Assembly (NCBI RefSeq): GCF_024708915.1
Contig: NZ_JANJXQ010000254.1
Location: 1 to 8,203, forward strand
Origin: Thiobacillus sp.
GTDB taxonomy: Bacteria > Pseudomonadota > Gammaproteobacteria > Burkholderiales > Thiobacillaceae
Reading direction: 5' to 3'
Length of the DNA stretch: 8,203 bases
Made by a program: the position numbers and the translations under genes. This document shows, piece after piece, positions 1-6,394 of the stretch. Positions within the stretch are counted from its first letter, which is position 1; each line of letters opens with the position of its first letter. Under the pieces are notes generated by a model. It saw only the letters and a program-made list of their open reading frames with translations, ran no database searches and was not told the DNA's origin.

Positions 1-200
1 TGCGGCGTGCCATCGCGGTTGTCTTCCCACACCACGCCCACGCTATCGCCCGACACCGCCACGCCCTGACGGTTGGCCGATTCCAGATGGGGAAAGATCG
101 CCGCCCCCTGAACCGAATTGACCGTCACCGCCTCGCTCCACTCCCACGCGGCCTGCGCCGGCAACGCCAGCATGGCCAGCAACAACGCCGCCGTCCTCAC
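1..200 (-). CDS. Exported protein, N-terminal part only; possible BNR/sialidase-like beta-propeller
   Basis: Reading leftward from a GTG at 200-198, the frame is open to the window edge and gives 66 codons. Residues 1-17 form a signal peptide (Arg at position 2, a Leu/Ala-rich core, and an AQA-A cleavage site), so the product is probably periplasmic or secreted. The mature start, AWEWSEAVTVN, and the later stretch VAVSGDSVGVVWEDNRDGTP resemble the strand-turn repeats (x-V-x-W-x-D-x-R-D-G-T) of exo-sialidase/BNR-type propeller proteins. That family call is from resemblance in a short piece and is tentative. The GTG overlaps the TGA of the upstream thioredoxin-fold gene as GTGA (200-197), and no clear Shine-Dalgarno sequence precedes it, so translation is probably coupled. 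The visible part contains no cysteine. The reading frame matches the signal peptide, which supports it as a real gene. The function is unknown. Confidence 0.7.
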   Translation of the reverse strand, partial: MRTAALLLAMLALPAQAAWEWSEAVTVNSVQGAAIFPHLESANRQGVAVSGDSVGVVWEDNRDGTP

Positions 201-688
201 GACTTGCTGCCCAGAAACTCGAGCAGGGTCTTCTGCTTGTAATGGCCGCCGCGCACATAGCGGTCGTAATCGCGGAAATCCTGCACCGTCTTGAAGCCGG
301 GGATCTGCACGATCTTGTCGCCCTGCGGGGTCAGGTAGACGAACAACGGCGTGGCGAAGGCCTTCAGCCGCGTGCCCAGTTCGGCTTCGGTGATGCGCTC
401 GCCGGAAGGCAGCGTCAGCCGTTTCCCCGATTCGGCGTCGACATACACCAGCTCGTAATTAGCGGTGTACAGCTTTTTCAGCGCGGCGTCGGAAAACGTC
501 TTCTTGTTGGTATGGTCGCACCACGCGCAGCCGTAGCGCCCGAAGTACAGGAAAATCGGCTTGCCGCTTGCGCGTGCGGCCGCAAGGCCAGCGTCGTAGC
601 CGACGAACGGATAGCCCGGCGGCGGATCGGCCAACACCGCAGACGCCCACAAACAGCTTGCCGCCACCACAATCTTGATCAGGTTCAT
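197..688 (-). CDS. Secreted thioredoxin-fold protein with CAWC active site
   Basis: This 163-residue protein is predicted to be a periplasmic thiol-disulfide protein. Residues 1-20 are a signal peptide (MNLIKIV..., cleavage likely after VLA, before DPPPGYP). The thioredoxin-like fold follows: a beta strand PIFLYFG (44-50), the redox motif CAWC (54-57) in the context GCAWCDHTNKKTF, a strand ELVYVDAESG, and the cis-proline loop ATPLFVYLTP with Pro114. The CxxC next to a WCDHT sequence fits the thioredoxin_7/SoxW-like group better than classical TrxA (CGPC). The ATG at 688-686 was chosen because AAGGAG lies six bases upstream and the signal peptide starts there; upstream extension to 763 would run over the mog start. 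The gene overlaps the next exported-protein gene by four bases. It may keep the partner's or another exported protein's cysteines in the right state, or serve cytochrome or sulfur metabolism; the sequence does not decide between these. Confidence 0.88.
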   Translation of the reverse strand: MNLIKIVVAASCLWASAVLADPPPGYPFVGYDAGLAAARASGKPIFLYFGRYGCAWCDHTNKKTFSDAALKKLYTANYELVYVDAESGKRLTLPSGERITEAELGTRLKAFATPLFVYLTPQGDKIVQIPGFKTVQDFRDYDRYVRGGHYKQKTLLEFLGSKS

Positions 689-761
689 CCCGTTCTCCTT
701 CAGCCACAATGCCACCATTCTGATAAATTCAGCCACTCCTGCAATCCTCTTTTCTGACCAC
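689..761. promoter_or_regulatory. Divergent intergenic region with probable back-to-back promoters
   Basis: These 73 bases separate the thioredoxin-fold gene (leftward) from mog (rightward), so promoters for both must lie here or within the opposite gene. On the minus strand, TTGCAG (744-739), a 16-base spacer and CAGAAT (722-717) could be a sigma70 pair. On the plus strand, TTCAGC (699-704) and GATAAA (722-727) are a weaker option. The matches to consensus are poor, so exact boxes are uncertain. No clear Shine-Dalgarno sequence precedes mog. Confidence 0.3.
695..700 (-). promoter_or_regulatory. Shine-Dalgarno site of the thioredoxin-fold gene
   Basis: AAGGAG on the minus strand, followed by a six-base spacer (AACGGG) and ATG. 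It is one of the strongest ribosome binding sites in the window and fixes the start at 688 rather than the longer in-frame option at 763. Confidence 0.85.
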
Positions 762-1316
762 ATGACTCACGATTCCGTTCGCATCGGCCTGGTTTCCGTC
801 AGCGACCGCGCCAGCAGTGGCGCGTACGAAGACCAAGGCCTGCCCGCGCTCAAGGCCTGGTTCGGCGAAGTGCTGGCCAATTCCGCCGAATTCGTCACCC
901 GGCTGATCCCCGACGAACAGACGCTGATCGAGGCGGCGCTGGTCGAGTTGGCCGACATCGAGCGCTGTTCGCTCATCCTGACCACCGGCGGCACCGGCCC
1001 GGCGCTGCGCGACGTCACCCCGGAGGCGACGCTGGCGGTGGCGCACAAGGTGTTGCCCGGCTTCGGCGAGGCGATGCGCGCGGTATCGCTGAAGTATGTG
1101 CCGACCGCCATCCTGTCGCGCCAGGTGGGCGTCACCCGCGGCGCCAGCCTGATCGTCAACCTGCCGGGGCAGCCCAAGGCGATCAAGGAAACGCTCGACG
1201 GCGTGTTCGCCGCGGTGCCCTACTGCATCGACCTGATCGGCGGGCCCTACCTCGAAACGCAGCCCGGCACCGTGGCGGTATTCCGCCCCAAATCCGCACT
1301 GCGGCCGCGCCCATGA
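762..1316 (+). CDS. mog: Molybdopterin adenylyltransferase (MogA)
   Basis: This cytoplasmic enzyme of molybdenum cofactor synthesis adenylylates molybdopterin with ATP ahead of molybdate insertion. The 184-residue protein follows E. coli MogA closely: RIGLVSVSDRASSG at 7-20, the LIPDEQ loop with Asp51, the nucleotide/pterin-binding TTGGTG at 74-79, RDVTPEA with Asp84, and NLPGQPKA at 133-140. Asp51 and Asp84 align with E. coli Asp49 and Asp82, which are catalytically important. The start at ATG 762 matches the family N-terminus; the frame is open back to 675 but that extension has no family match and overlaps the divergent gene. Compared with E. coli MogA (195 residues), about nine residues are missing between KETLDGV and FAAVPYC, a surface loop. 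The stop overlaps the ATG of the EI24 gene (ATGA, 1313-1316). Confidence 0.95.
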   Translation: MTHDSVRIGLVSVSDRASSGAYEDQGLPALKAWFGEVLANSAEFVTRLIPDEQTLIEAALVELADIERCSLILTTGGTGPALRDVTPEATLAVAHKVLPGFGEAMRAVSLKYVPTAILSRQVGVTRGASLIVNLPGQPKAIKETLDGVFAAVPYCIDLIGGPYLETQPGTVAVFRPKSALRPRP

Positions 1317-2035
1317 CCGGCATCCTCGATGCGCTGGCACGGGCGCTGCGCGACCTGTTCAGCCTGCGCGTGCTGTGGGTGGTGGTGTGGCCGATGCTGG
1401 TCGCGGCGCTGCTGTGGCTGGCATTGGGCGTGACCTTCTGGCACACCTTCTCCGGCTGGATTGCGCAGGGACTCGACGCCATCGGCATCCAGGCCTGGCT
1501 GGCCGAACTCGAACCGGTATGGATCGCCCACGGCATTCAGGCGCTGCTGCACCTGATGCTGTTCGTGCCACTGGTACTGCTGACCGCGCTCGTCATCACC
1601 GCGCTGTTCGCCATGCCTGCGCTGATTCGCCTGGTGGCCGAACGCGACTATCCCGGGCTCAAACGCGAAAACGGCGGCGGCCTGGTCGGCAGCCTGTGGA
1701 ATGCGGCGGTCGCCGTCGTGCTGTTTGTTGCCTTGTGGGTGGCCACCCTGCCGCTGTGGCTGGTCGGCGTCGGCGTGATCGTACCCTTCGTCGCCGCGGC
1801 GTATCTGAACCAGCGTCTGTTCCGTTACGACGCCATCGCCGAACATGCCAGCGCCGACGAAATGGCGGCGCTGTTCAAGAGCGACCGCCCCGGCTGGTGG
1901 GGATTGGGGCTGCTGACCGGACTGGTGCAGTTTGTTCCCCTGCTCAACCTGTTCGGCCCGGTGCTCGCCGCGCTGGCGTTCATCCACTACGGTCTGGCGC
2001 GCCTCGAACGGCGGCGTTCCGCCTCAGTCGGCTGA
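1313..2035 (+). CDS. EI24/CysZ-like inner membrane protein
   Basis: This is a 240-residue polytopic membrane protein. Hydrophobic stretches at about 19-42, 76-104, 128-165 (long enough for two spans) and 195-226 give four to five membrane segments. The pattern, with a conserved loop PFVAAAYLNQRLFRYDAIAEHAS (157-180) followed by a DRPGWW turn and a last hydrophobic pair, fits the bacterial EI24 domain family that includes the sulfate permease CysZ. A transport role, for instance sulfate, is a family-based possibility and not shown by the sequence. The ATG overlaps the mog stop by four bases and has no evident Shine-Dalgarno sequence, so expression probably depends on mog translation. The 3' end overlaps the convergent metallopeptidase-like gene by 12 bases, and its last codons lie in the inverted repeat at 2010-2049. 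Confidence 0.88.
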   Translation: MTGILDALARALRDLFSLRVLWVVVWPMLVAALLWLALGVTFWHTFSGWIAQGLDAIGIQAWLAELEPVWIAHGIQALLHLMLFVPLVLLTALVITALFAMPALIRLVAERDYPGLKRENGGGLVGSLWNAAVAVVLFVALWVATLPLWLVGVGVIVPFVAAAYLNQRLFRYDAIAEHASADEMAALFKSDRPGWWGLGLLTGLVQFVPLLNLFGPVLAALAFIHYGLARLERRRSASVG

Positions 2036-2049
2036 GGCAAAACGCCGCC
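2010..2049. terminator. Inverted repeat at the convergent junction, possible bidirectional hairpin terminator
   Basis: GGCGGCGTT (2010-2018) pairs perfectly with AACGCCGCC (2041-2049), and inside it GCCTCAG (2021-2027) pairs perfectly with CTGAGGC (2032-2038). That gives 16 base pairs with one 2x2 internal loop and a four-base loop, TCGG. It sits where the plus and minus transcripts end, and both stop codons are in or next to the inner stem. There is no T-run on either side, so it is not a classical intrinsic terminator; it could instead block read-through or protect 3' ends. The structure is visible in the sequence; its role is inferred. Confidence 0.5.
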
Positions 2050-2824
2050 TGAAGCCTGCGTCGAAATTGATTTCGCGCGCGGTCATGGCGCCGATCACGC
2101 ACTGTTCCAGGCTGGGCGGCATCACCAGCTGCCCGGCGCCATTGACCAGCCGGCCGGCCATGATTTCGGCCTGTTGGCGCGGCACCGGCTGCGGCAGCCC
2201 GGGTTCGGCGTAACCTTGCGGATAAACCGGCCGGCCCTCGGCGTCGTATTTGTCGGTCGCGCCTAGGGTATGCAACAGTTCGTGGGCGATCACGATATTG
2301 TTCTGGCGCGTCTGGCGGGGGTCCGCAAAGGCATGCACCACGCCGATCAGGCCTTTCCGCAAACCCAGCGAATGGTCCAGCGCGATGCCGTCGCGCGGCG
2401 CGTGGTACAGCACGAACAGCTTGATCTTTCCGAGCTGCGGCAGCCACTGCCCCGACTGCCGATACACCCACCCGCGCAGCTTCAAACTCCAGAACACGGT
2501 TTTCAGCACGCTGCCGTCGCGCGGCGGCGCAGGCGGTTTTTCCTGCAGTTCCGGCAGCAGGCTGACTTGCATCGCCGGCGACTGCTTCGCGCCGTAGCGC
2601 GCCGTTTCGCGTTCGAGAAACGCATTGATGTCGTCAAAGTCGCTCGCCCGCAGGGTACGGATCGTCTGCGCCGCCTGCGCCGAGCCGTCGCCGTTGATCG
2701 GGACCACGGCCACATCCAGCGGCGCCCGCCAGGCGCGCACCATGGATTGTTCCAGCCAGGTGAAGCCGATCGCCGCGGCCAGCACCCCCAGCAGCAGCAG
2801 AATGCGCAGTCGGCGAAAAGTCAT
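2024..2824 (-). CDS. Membrane-anchored putative zinc metallopeptidase (HELLHxxGxxD)
   Basis: The 266-residue protein has an N-terminal RRLR stretch followed by a hydrophobic segment (about 7-23) that is a signal anchor or uncleaved signal, so the rest is probably periplasmic. Residues 181-191 read HELLHTLGATD, matching the metzincin zinc signature HExxHxxGxxH/D, with His181, His185 and Asp191 as likely ligands and Glu182 as the likely catalytic base. DKY follows, similar to the D-H-Y of snapalysin (M7), and AEIMAG with Met222 could be the Met-turn. I do not recognise a named family; neighbours suggest an envelope role. The ATG at 2824 overlaps the TGA of the DUF748 gene (ATGA), and no Shine-Dalgarno sequence precedes it, so the two are probably coupled. 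The frame is open upstream to 3310, but that part is a shadow of the DUF748 gene. An inactive or structural homologue remains possible. Confidence 0.82.
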   Translation of the reverse strand: MTFRRLRILLLLGVLAAAIGFTWLEQSMVRAWRAPLDVAVVPINGDGSAQAAQTIRTLRASDFDDINAFLERETARYGAKQSPAMQVSLLPELQEKPPAPPRDGSVLKTVFWSLKLRGWVYRQSGQWLPQLGKIKLFVLYHAPRDGIALDHSLGLRKGLIGVVHAFADPRQTRQNNIVIAHELLHTLGATDKYDAEGRPVYPQGYAEPGLPQPVPRQQAEIMAGRLVNGAGQLVMPPSLEQCVIGAMTAREINFDAGFRRRFASAD

Positions 2825-5800
2825 GGCAGGGCGGACGCAGCGGGCGCCACCGGCGCTACGGGTGTGGCAGGTTCGGCCGGCGATGCGGGCGCAGGCGCAG
2901 ATTTTTTGCCTGCCTCCAGGTTCATCTTGCTGGCGACCAGCTTGCCGCCATCCGCGTTTTTCACCGCTTCGCCCACGCTGATCTTGGCGGCATCCACCTG
3001 CCCCAGCGCGATCAGCGTCTGCTTCGCCGCCTCGCCGCGCGCCTGCGCCAGCCGCTGCAGTTCGGCCTCGGTCACCGGAATTTGCAGGGTCAGGCGCTCC
3101 AGCATGGCGGCATGCAACGACGGCTTGGCGTCTTTGGCCTTCGCGTATTCGGCCTTGATCGCCTTCACCCCGCCCTGCTTGCCGAAACGCTCGCCGTACA
3201 GCTCTTCCAGCGCTTTCTGCGCGCGCGGGTTGGTGGTGTCGACGGGGCCGGGCTCGTTGTCGGGATCGATTTTCAGCCCCATGCGCTGTGCGACATCGCG
3301 GCGGATCCACAATTCCTGGATCGCGCGCGTATCGCCTTTCACCTCGTATGCCGGTGCGATCGACAGCGCGAGCTGCGGCCGTTTGGCCAGCGCCTGGCCG
3401 ACCGCCTTGAGCTTCTCCTGTTCCGGCGGCAGCAGGGTGGCCGTGCCGAAATCGAATTCGACGGCTTCGAGCTTGTCGGAACTGATCCCCAGCAGGCTGC
3501 CGAGCGCGCGAAAAGGCGCGGTCACCAGCTTGGTCAGCACGTTGACGACGGCTTTCCAGATGATCTTGCCGTAGCTGAACTCCGGGTCATCGAGACTGCC
3601 GGTCACCGGCAGGTCGAGGTCGATAATGCCTTCGCTGTCTTCCAGCAGGGCGATCGCCAGATCGAGCGGCAGCTTCATCGCGTCGGGACTGTCGACGCGT
3701 TCGCCGAGCTTGAGCTTGTTGATCACGAACTTGTTTTCGCCCGCCATCTGGCGCTGCTCGATCTTGTATTCGAGGTCGACCGAGAGCTTGCCGGAATCGA
3801 TCCGGCGTCCGGCGAACTTGCCCGAATACGGCGTCATGTTGGTCATTTCCAGATTGCGGAACGTCAGCTTCAGGTCGGTGAAATCGGTCGCCCTGAACGG
3901 CTGGATCGAGCCGCGCACCCGTGCCGAGCCGAACTCGTCGACCTTGCCGTCGAGTTCCACCAGCGCCAGTGTCGCCGGATCGGTGGACAGCCCGGTCACC
4001 ACGCCGCCGAGATCGTGCATGCGGGTGCCGAACTGCGGCGTCAGCGAAAGGTCGGCGAATTCCGCATTCGCACCAACGATGCGCAGACGTTCGACGGCCA
4101 GCGGAAACGCGGCCGGCTGGGGTGCCGGTTGTGGCTTTGCGGGTGCCGCGGCGGGCGGCGCCTGCGCCGGCGTGCGCAGGATACGCTGCAGGTTGATCGA
4201 CTTGTCCTCGAAAATGATGACCTTGCCGAAGGGATTCAGCGCCACCAGCTCGTTCATGTGCAGGCGGTCGGGGTTGAGCCTGAGTTCGAGGCTGTCGGAC
4301 GACAGTTTCTTCCAGCCGAGGAAAGCCTCTTCGGTTTCCTCTTCGGTGATGGCGAGATCGTCGACCGCGAAGCCGCCGTCGAAACCCAGCGCCATGCCCG
4401 ATTTCGCCTGCGCGAACGTCAGCCTGCCGCGGGTCGACGCCACGCCCGAATGCAGCTTGAGCCTGGCCGCTTGGTTGACGTAGGGCGCAAAGGGCTGCAG
4501 CGACAGCCCGGCCAGCCTGAGGTCGAGCCGGCCCGACGTCTTGCCCGGAACGACCGTGCCGCTGGCCTCGAAACGGCCGCCCTGCCTGAGCGCGAAGCCG
4601 GCTTGCAGGGGCACCGCCTGGTTCATGTCGAGACTGAGATCCTGCAGGGCGACGAAGCCCCTGGCGACATCGAGCCTGACCGGCGCATCGGGCGACTGGT
4701 CGACGATGCCGACTTCAATGCCGTCGAGGCTGAGGCGCGCGAGCTGCACGTCCATGGGCGGGGCCGTCGCGGTTTCCGCCTTGGCCGTCGCTGCGGCAGG
4801 CGCGCCGGACGCCGGCTTCAGGATTTCGGTCCAGTTGAGGGTCTTGCGCTTGTCCAGCGCCACGCTGGTTTTTACGCCGCCGAGTTCCACCGCCTCGATG
4901 GCGAGCCGGTTTTCCGCCAGCTTCAGCCGCGCGTTGACCAGTGCCGCACGCTGCAATTCCGCCACCTGCTGCGCCCCCGACTGCACCCGCAGCGGGCCCA
5001 GCGCTGCGTTGACCGGGCCGACGTCGATGGCGGCCGCTGCTCCCACCTCGCCCGTCAACGCCGCAGTCAGGCCGAAACCCTCGGCGCTCACGCCGAGCGG
5101 CGCGGCAAAGCTCCGGTCGGTGAAACGCGCCGTCCACTCGGCCAGCCTGATTTCACGCACGTCGATTTTCCACGGGAGCGACGGCGCGGCGGTTTCGGCT
5201 GCCGCCGGTTTGGCTGCCGCTGGCCTGGGCGCGGCAGCGTCCTCGCCCGCAGCGAACAGGGTCTGCCAGTCCAGCGTGCCCTTGAGGTCGCGCGTCGCCG
5301 TAAGCTTGCCGCCGGACAGGCTGACGCTCGTCACCTCGATGCGGCGCGTGGCCAGGTCGAGGTTGGCGTTGCCGACGCGCGCCTCGGCGAGCTCCAGCAG
5401 CGGCGCATGCGATTCTTCGCCGCGTGGCGCCAGCGCCAGGTTCTGCACGACCAGGTTGGCGCCGTTGATCTGCACCCAGGGCACGTCCGTGCCGGTTTTG
5501 TCGCGCACCATGGCGAAGCGGTAGCGCAAGCCTGCAGCGAGCGTGCCGGACGGCAGTTCGAAATTGCGCGGGCTCTTGACCACCCGCAGCAGATTGCCCA
5601 GCTGCACCCCCTGCAGCCCGAGCTCTCCGCTCGATGCGACAGGGTTCAAGCTGACGTCGCCTTTCCATTTGAGCGTGCCGCCCTGTTCCGGCAGTTTGGC
5701 CGCGATCAGGTAATCGCCCCTGTCCTCGGGCAGCGTGGACAGGCCTTCGAGCTCGATGCCGAGCGGTTGCAGCGCCGCCTTGAAGGGGGCGCCGGTGCGA

Positions 5801-6291
5801 TCGGCATCGGTGTATTCGATATTGCCGTTGTCGATCTTGATGCGATCGATCAGTACCCGCGCCAGGGTATCGGACGGCGGCTCCTTGTTTTCATTGAGCT
5901 TGGCGATCAGCGCCGCCCAGTTCAGCTTGCCGCCGGGCTGCACCGTCAGGATGGCGCGCGGCCGTTCGAGCTGAACGTCGCGGATGCGCCAGGCCCAGCG
6001 GAACAGCCCGACGCTGTCGAGGTTGACGTAGAGCCGGTCGAAACCGGCCAGCGGCGCGCCGTTCATCTCGGCCAGCTTGAGGCCGTCCACCGTGGCTTCG
6101 AGGGTGAGCGGATTGAACTTGACCTGTTGCACGCTCAGCCGGCTTGCAAGCTTGTTTTCGCCGACCCAGGGCAGCAGCTTTTTGGCCAGCGGGTCCACCA
6201 GGAAAAAACCGAACACCAGGTACAGGCCGAACAGCCCGGCGACGATCAAAAACGGCAGGCTCAATGCAATTTTGACGATGCGGCCCCACAT
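2821..6291 (-). CDS. DUF748/AsmA-like giant envelope protein
   Basis: This 1156-residue protein has one membrane span near the N-terminus (about 5-31, LSLPFLIVAGLFGLYLVFGF), so the bulk should lie in the periplasm. The body is beta-rich and resembles DUF748 and AsmA-like proteins, a group linked to outer-membrane and lipid homeostasis. A short motif recurs four times: GKLNWAALI (121-129), GTLDWQTLF (338-346), KTLNWTEIL (483-491) and KSINLQRIL (697-705); after the last three come Ala/Pro-rich linkers (about 351-372, 493-512, 707-730). The region MTPYSGKFAGRRIDSGKLSVDL and the following LPLDLAIALLEDSEGIIDLDLPVTGSLDDPEF are typical of the DUF748 C-terminal half. Residues about 940-1005 look like a degenerate OmpA-type peptidoglycan-binding domain, and the tail from about 1131 is again Ala/Pro-rich. 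Start ATG 6291 is preferred over TTG 6309 because GGGAG sits six bases before it. Exact function is unknown. Confidence 0.9.
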   Translation of the reverse strand: MWGRIVKIALSLPFLIVAGLFGLYLVFGFFLVDPLAKKLLPWVGENKLASRLSVQQVKFNPLTLEATVDGLKLAEMNGAPLAGFDRLYVNLDSVGLFRWAWRIRDVQLERPRAILTVQPGGKLNWAALIAKLNENKEPPSDTLARVLIDRIKIDNGNIEYTDADRTGAPFKAALQPLGIELEGLSTLPEDRGDYLIAAKLPEQGGTLKWKGDVSLNPVASSGELGLQGVQLGNLLRVVKSPRNFELPSGTLAAGLRYRFAMVRDKTGTDVPWVQINGANLVVQNLALAPRGEESHAPLLELAEARVGNANLDLATRRIEVTSVSLSGGKLTATRDLKGTLDWQTLFAAGEDAAAPRPAAAKPAAAETAAPSLPWKIDVREIRLAEWTARFTDRSFAAPLGVSAEGFGLTAALTGEVGAAAAIDVGPVNAALGPLRVQSGAQQVAELQRAALVNARLKLAENRLAIEAVELGGVKTSVALDKRKTLNWTEILKPASGAPAAATAKAETATAPPMDVQLARLSLDGIEVGIVDQSPDAPVRLDVARGFVALQDLSLDMNQAVPLQAGFALRQGGRFEASGTVVPGKTSGRLDLRLAGLSLQPFAPYVNQAARLKLHSGVASTRGRLTFAQAKSGMALGFDGGFAVDDLAITEEETEEAFLGWKKLSSDSLELRLNPDRLHMNELVALNPFGKVIIFEDKSINLQRILRTPAQAPPAAAPAKPQPAPQPAAFPLAVERLRIVGANAEFADLSLTPQFGTRMHDLGGVVTGLSTDPATLALVELDGKVDEFGSARVRGSIQPFRATDFTDLKLTFRNLEMTNMTPYSGKFAGRRIDSGKLSVDLEYKIEQRQMAGENKFVINKLKLGERVDSPDAMKLPLDLAIALLEDSEGIIDLDLPVTGSLDDPEFSYGKIIWKAVVNVLTKLVTAPFRALGSLLGISSDKLEAVEFDFGTATLLPPEQEKLKAVGQALAKRPQLALSIAPAYEVKGDTRAIQELWIRRDVAQRMGLKIDPDNEPGPVDTTNPRAQKALEELYGERFGKQGGVKAIKAEYAKAKDAKPSLHAAMLERLTLQIPVTEAELQRLAQARGEAAKQTLIALGQVDAAKISVGEAVKNADGGKLVASKMNLEAGKKSAPAPASPAEPATPVAPVAPAASALP

Positions 6292-6297
6292 GGCTGT

Positions 6298-6302
6298 CTC
6301 CC
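6298..6302 (-). promoter_or_regulatory. Shine-Dalgarno site of the DUF748 gene
   Basis: GGGAG on the minus strand with a six-base spacer before ATG 6291. It supports the ATG over the upstream in-frame TTG at 6309, whose only purine-rich neighbour (AGAGG) is one base away and too close to work. Confidence 0.65.
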
Positions 6303-6317
6303 GGTTCAAACCTCTTT

Positions 6318-6394
6318 ATCCACGAAGTGCGCGAAGGAACACGAAAAACGTCCCTCGATATTTTCCTTCGCGTCTCTTCGCGCACTTCGCGGAT
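6318..6394. repeat. Imperfect palindromic intergenic element between darP and the DUF748 gene
   Basis: The arms 6318-6345 and 6367-6394 match as inverted repeats at 24 of 28 positions, including a perfect 14-base core CGAAGTGCGCGAAG (6323-6336) and its complement (6376-6389). The 21-base loop is A/T-richer than its surroundings. Inside each arm, CGAAG-type units recur every 9-10 bases. The right arm touches the darP stop codon. In RNA from the minus strand it would form a long stem after darP, but no T-run follows, so it looks more like a dispersed REP-type element or an mRNA-processing/attenuation structure than an intrinsic terminator. Similar CTTCGCG-rich palindromes are common between genes in proteobacteria, as far as I recall. 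Confidence 0.75.

Noticed and set aside
242..757. Plus-strand frame opposite the thioredoxin-fold gene
   Set aside because: The minus-strand product has a signal peptide, a CxxC motif and a strong ribosome site; the plus product shows nothing.
729..1987. Minus-strand frames opposite mog and the EI24 gene (729-1340, 1247-1987)
   Set aside because: They are Gln/His/Arg-rich antisense shadows of recognisable plus-strand genes.
2024..3310. Upstream extension of the metallopeptidase-like gene to 3310
   Set aside because: The added 162 residues are an Arg-rich out-of-phase reading of the DUF748 gene; the hydrophobic anchor begins right after ATG 2824.
6289..6309. TTG at 6309 as start of the DUF748 gene
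   Set aside because: The adjacent purine-rich stretch is only one base away, while ATG 6291 has GGGAG at a proper distance and places the membrane span at the N-terminus as expected.
6318..6394. Palindrome as a classical intrinsic terminator or a CRISPR repeat
   Set aside because: No T-run follows the stem on either strand, and there is only one pair of arms with no spacer-repeat series.
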